Positions 62,537 to 64,000 of a stretch of 64,000 nucleotides of DNA are shown here, piece after piece; the stretch's first letter is position 1; every line of letters begins with the position of its first letter. This stretch comes from JANQQJ01 sp046290575 (GTDB lineage: Bacteria; Pseudomonadota; Alphaproteobacteria; SMXS01), in assembly GCA_046290575.1 (NCBI GenBank), contig JBKAGX010000005.1, positions 124,001 through 188,000 of the forward strand. Direction: 5' to 3'. The notes beneath the pieces were generated by a model. It did not search any database, was not told where the DNA came from, and was given only the letters and a program-made list of their open reading frames with translations. Position numbers and translations under genes: made by a program.

Positions 62537-63820
62537 TTACTCCCCGGCGGCGGTAACACGCCCCGTAGAGGCGTGTTGCGCCCCCTGTCGATCAGGTCGT
62601 TTGGGTAGAAAGGCTATAGCGATAAAGGGCGGTAGGATCAACGCAACTGCAACGACAAAAACCATCTCCCAAGAGCCGATTGCCTCGCGGAGCCAGGCCA
62701 TGCTCATCGGCCCAAAAGACTGAGCGGCTAGGAACGGTCCGATCAGCCCCATGACGCTGCCGAAGGCGACGGGGCCGAAACGGCTGGCAATAATCGCGCC
62801 GATCAAAGGGAGGAAAGCACCTGCGGCGAAGCCCAGCAAGCCACAGGCGACGAGCATGATTTGGTAGCCCGGTTCCAGCATCATCGTCAGAAGCGAGCTG
62901 ATCAGGATAACCAGTGCCGTCCAGAAAAGTTTTCTGTGATCAATGCGGTCGGACATGCCGCCGAAAAAGAGCTTTCCGGCGATCATCACGGTAGACACGG
63001 TCGAAACCAGAAACGCTGTTTCCAATTTGCCGTTACCGAGTTCGCTGCTGAATGGTCCCAGGTTCTGCTGCACACCGCCGAAAACAAAAACCATTGGCGT
63101 AAAAGCAAGCGCAATTACCCAAAAGGTACGCTGTTGAAGAATGGTTTTGGTTGTCCATTGTGGGTATTCGAAAGTCGGGCCGTGGGCGGCTGAGGTGGGT
63201 TCAGGTTCAGGGTCGACGCCCGCATCTTCGGGGGTGTTGCGGATTGTGAGCCAGACAAGCGGCACGATGACAATAATGAACGAAGCCCCCAAGATCAGAT
63301 GGGCATCCCGCCAGCCCTGCGCCTGATAGAGCATGGTCACGATGGGCGGCATAACCATGCCACCCAAAGATGTTCCAACCGTCGTTAAGCCGATCGCCAG
63401 CCCTCTGCGCCCGCGAAACCACTTTGTTGCAAGGGTCTGTGCCGCGAGCGGCCCTGCCAGCAGAATGCCGATGGTGAGCAGGCTGCCGTAGATCAGAGTG
63501 ATCTGCCAGAAAGCGGTCACCTGCGAAATTGCGGCGAACCCCAGCCCAGCCAAAATACCACCGGTGCAGATCAAGCCGCGGATAGAGTGCCGATCCATCG
63601 CGTGACCGGCAAAAGGTGCGATGAAGCTTTGGCCCAGGCTTATGATTGTAAACGGAACAAACAGACCAGCAGCCGTTGCGCCGAGGCTTGCGTCTTCACG
63701 CCATTCGCCGACCCATAGCGTGTAGGAGAAGAATACGGAGCCAAACAGGATCCCCTGAAACACCAGCGTTACGCCAACGATGTTCCAGCCGTAATACCAC
63801 GGCGTTTTCGACAAGGGCAT
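62537..63820 (-). CDS. MFS transporter
   Basis: A 427-residue major facilitator superfamily permease with 12 hydrophobic segments. The N-terminal YYGWNIVGVTLVFQGILFG and the loop MDRHSIRGLICTGGILAGLG are like the monocarboxylate/oxalate-formate antiporter (OFA/MCT) branch. The central loop (about residues 203-225) is cytosolic and Glu/Pro-rich. The start at 63820 follows GGGGAGGCGGGCAGTC; 63838 is the alternative. Substrate unknown, possibly an organic acid. No catabolic partner is seen in the window. Confidence 0.88.
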   Translation of the reverse strand: MPLSKTPWYYGWNIVGVTLVFQGILFGSVFFSYTLWVGEWREDASLGATAAGLFVPFTIISLGQSFIAPFAGHAMDRHSIRGLICTGGILAGLGFAAISQVTAFWQITLIYGSLLTIGILLAGPLAAQTLATKWFRGRRGLAIGLTTVGTSLGGMVMPPIVTMLYQAQGWRDAHLILGASFIIVIVPLVWLTIRNTPEDAGVDPEPEPTSAAHGPTFEYPQWTTKTILQQRTFWVIALAFTPMVFVFGGVQQNLGPFSSELGNGKLETAFLVSTVSTVMIAGKLFFGGMSDRIDHRKLFWTALVILISSLLTMMLEPGYQIMLVACGLLGFAAGAFLPLIGAIIASRFGPVAFGSVMGLIGPFLAAQSFGPMSMAWLREAIGSWEMVFVVAVALILPPFIAIAFLPKRPDRQGAQHASTGRVTAAGE

Positions 63821-63891
63821 GACTGCCCGCCTCCCCAATAGTCTTGTGCAGCTTAGGGGCCGGGCGGCAACATCGTCTATAGAATTGTCGT

Positions 63892-64000
63892 TTACTCTGC
63901 AGCAGCAGGAACCGTTGCCGTGCGGGGCCTTTCATCAAGGAAGGCGACGGCCACGCTGGCCAGTACAATAACCCCGATGAAGATCTCGAACGCCAATACA
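63892..64000 (-). CDS. C-terminal end of a membrane protein (5' part outside window)
   Basis: The last 36 codons of a gene read in from the right edge: a hydrophobic helix (LAFEIFIGVIVLASVAVAFL) then DERPRTATVPAAAE and TAA. It looks like the final membrane segment and tail of a transporter-like protein, in the same direction as the MFS gene. Too little is present for a family call. Confidence 0.6.
   Translation of the reverse strand, partial: VLAFEIFIGVIVLASVAVAFLDERPRTATVPAAAE

Overview
The window is 64 kb of a mid-to-high GC chromosome from an alphaproteobacterium whose order I cannot fix. Evidence for the class: a circularly permuted two-piece tmRNA with an ANDN-type tag, the alpha-type SspB adaptor, an RHH_4-type ribbon-helix-helix protein, palindromes of the Irr/Fur type (TTTAGAA-N3-TTCTAAA) at katG, and the recN-ligA gene order. 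No insertion sequence, prophage, CRISPR array or plasmid-type gene was seen.

Layout. 1-9.6 kb: end of recN, ligA, a 49-residue ORF with two ANDN motifs, prmA and a UvrD-type helicase (minus strand), a small secreted protein, a ClC channel and a DUF4399 protein. 9.7-17.1 kb: a large AsmA protein facing a minus-strand run of sspB, class I fumarase, fumC and a ribbon-helix-helix gene. 17.1-21.4 kb: an ArsR sensor with a CDF-type metal exporter behind a perfect palindromic operator, an animal-type haem peroxidase fused to an autotransporter barrel, and the tmRNA gene. 21.4-30.3 kb: thyA-folA-cupin, the Mrp ATPase, hflK-hflC-DUF2065-degP, serB (whose N-terminal domain appears to be a separate ORF) and miaA. 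30.4-35.8 kb: branched-chain amino acid genes ilvB-ilvH-ilvC and leuA, the last with a possible leucine-rich leader peptide. 36-41.5 kb: the rod-shape cluster mreB-mreC-mreD-mrdA-rodA.

41.5-64 kb is more accessory. It holds katG with two Fur-family-type boxes, a DUF427 protein, tRNA-Lys(CTT), a glycosyltransferase, a Rap1a-like secreted protein, an isovaleryl-CoA-type dehydrogenase, an orphan hybrid histidine kinase, and a two-gene unit made of a 79-residue peptide with five YGYGD repeats and an unrecognised 244-residue protein. Opposite that unit is an AAA+ ATPase. Then come an SDR, a TetR regulator, a TonB-dependent receptor, a flavin-type oxidase-fold protein, a carotenoid/lignostilbene oxygenase and a medium-chain reductase, together plausible for uptake and cleavage of a hydrophobic alkene-containing compound. 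The end has small lipoproteins, a DUF2975/XRE pair, an MFS transporter and a truncated membrane gene.

The two observations I rate highest are these. (1) The 49-residue ORF carries ANDNEAL, identical to the start of the tmRNA tag ANDNEALAVAA read from this same window, and the SspB adaptor gene is also here; this suggests a natural SspB/ClpXP substrate. (2) The YGYGD-repeat peptide sits 5 bases ahead of an unknown protein, a layout like a ribosomally made, modified peptide locus.
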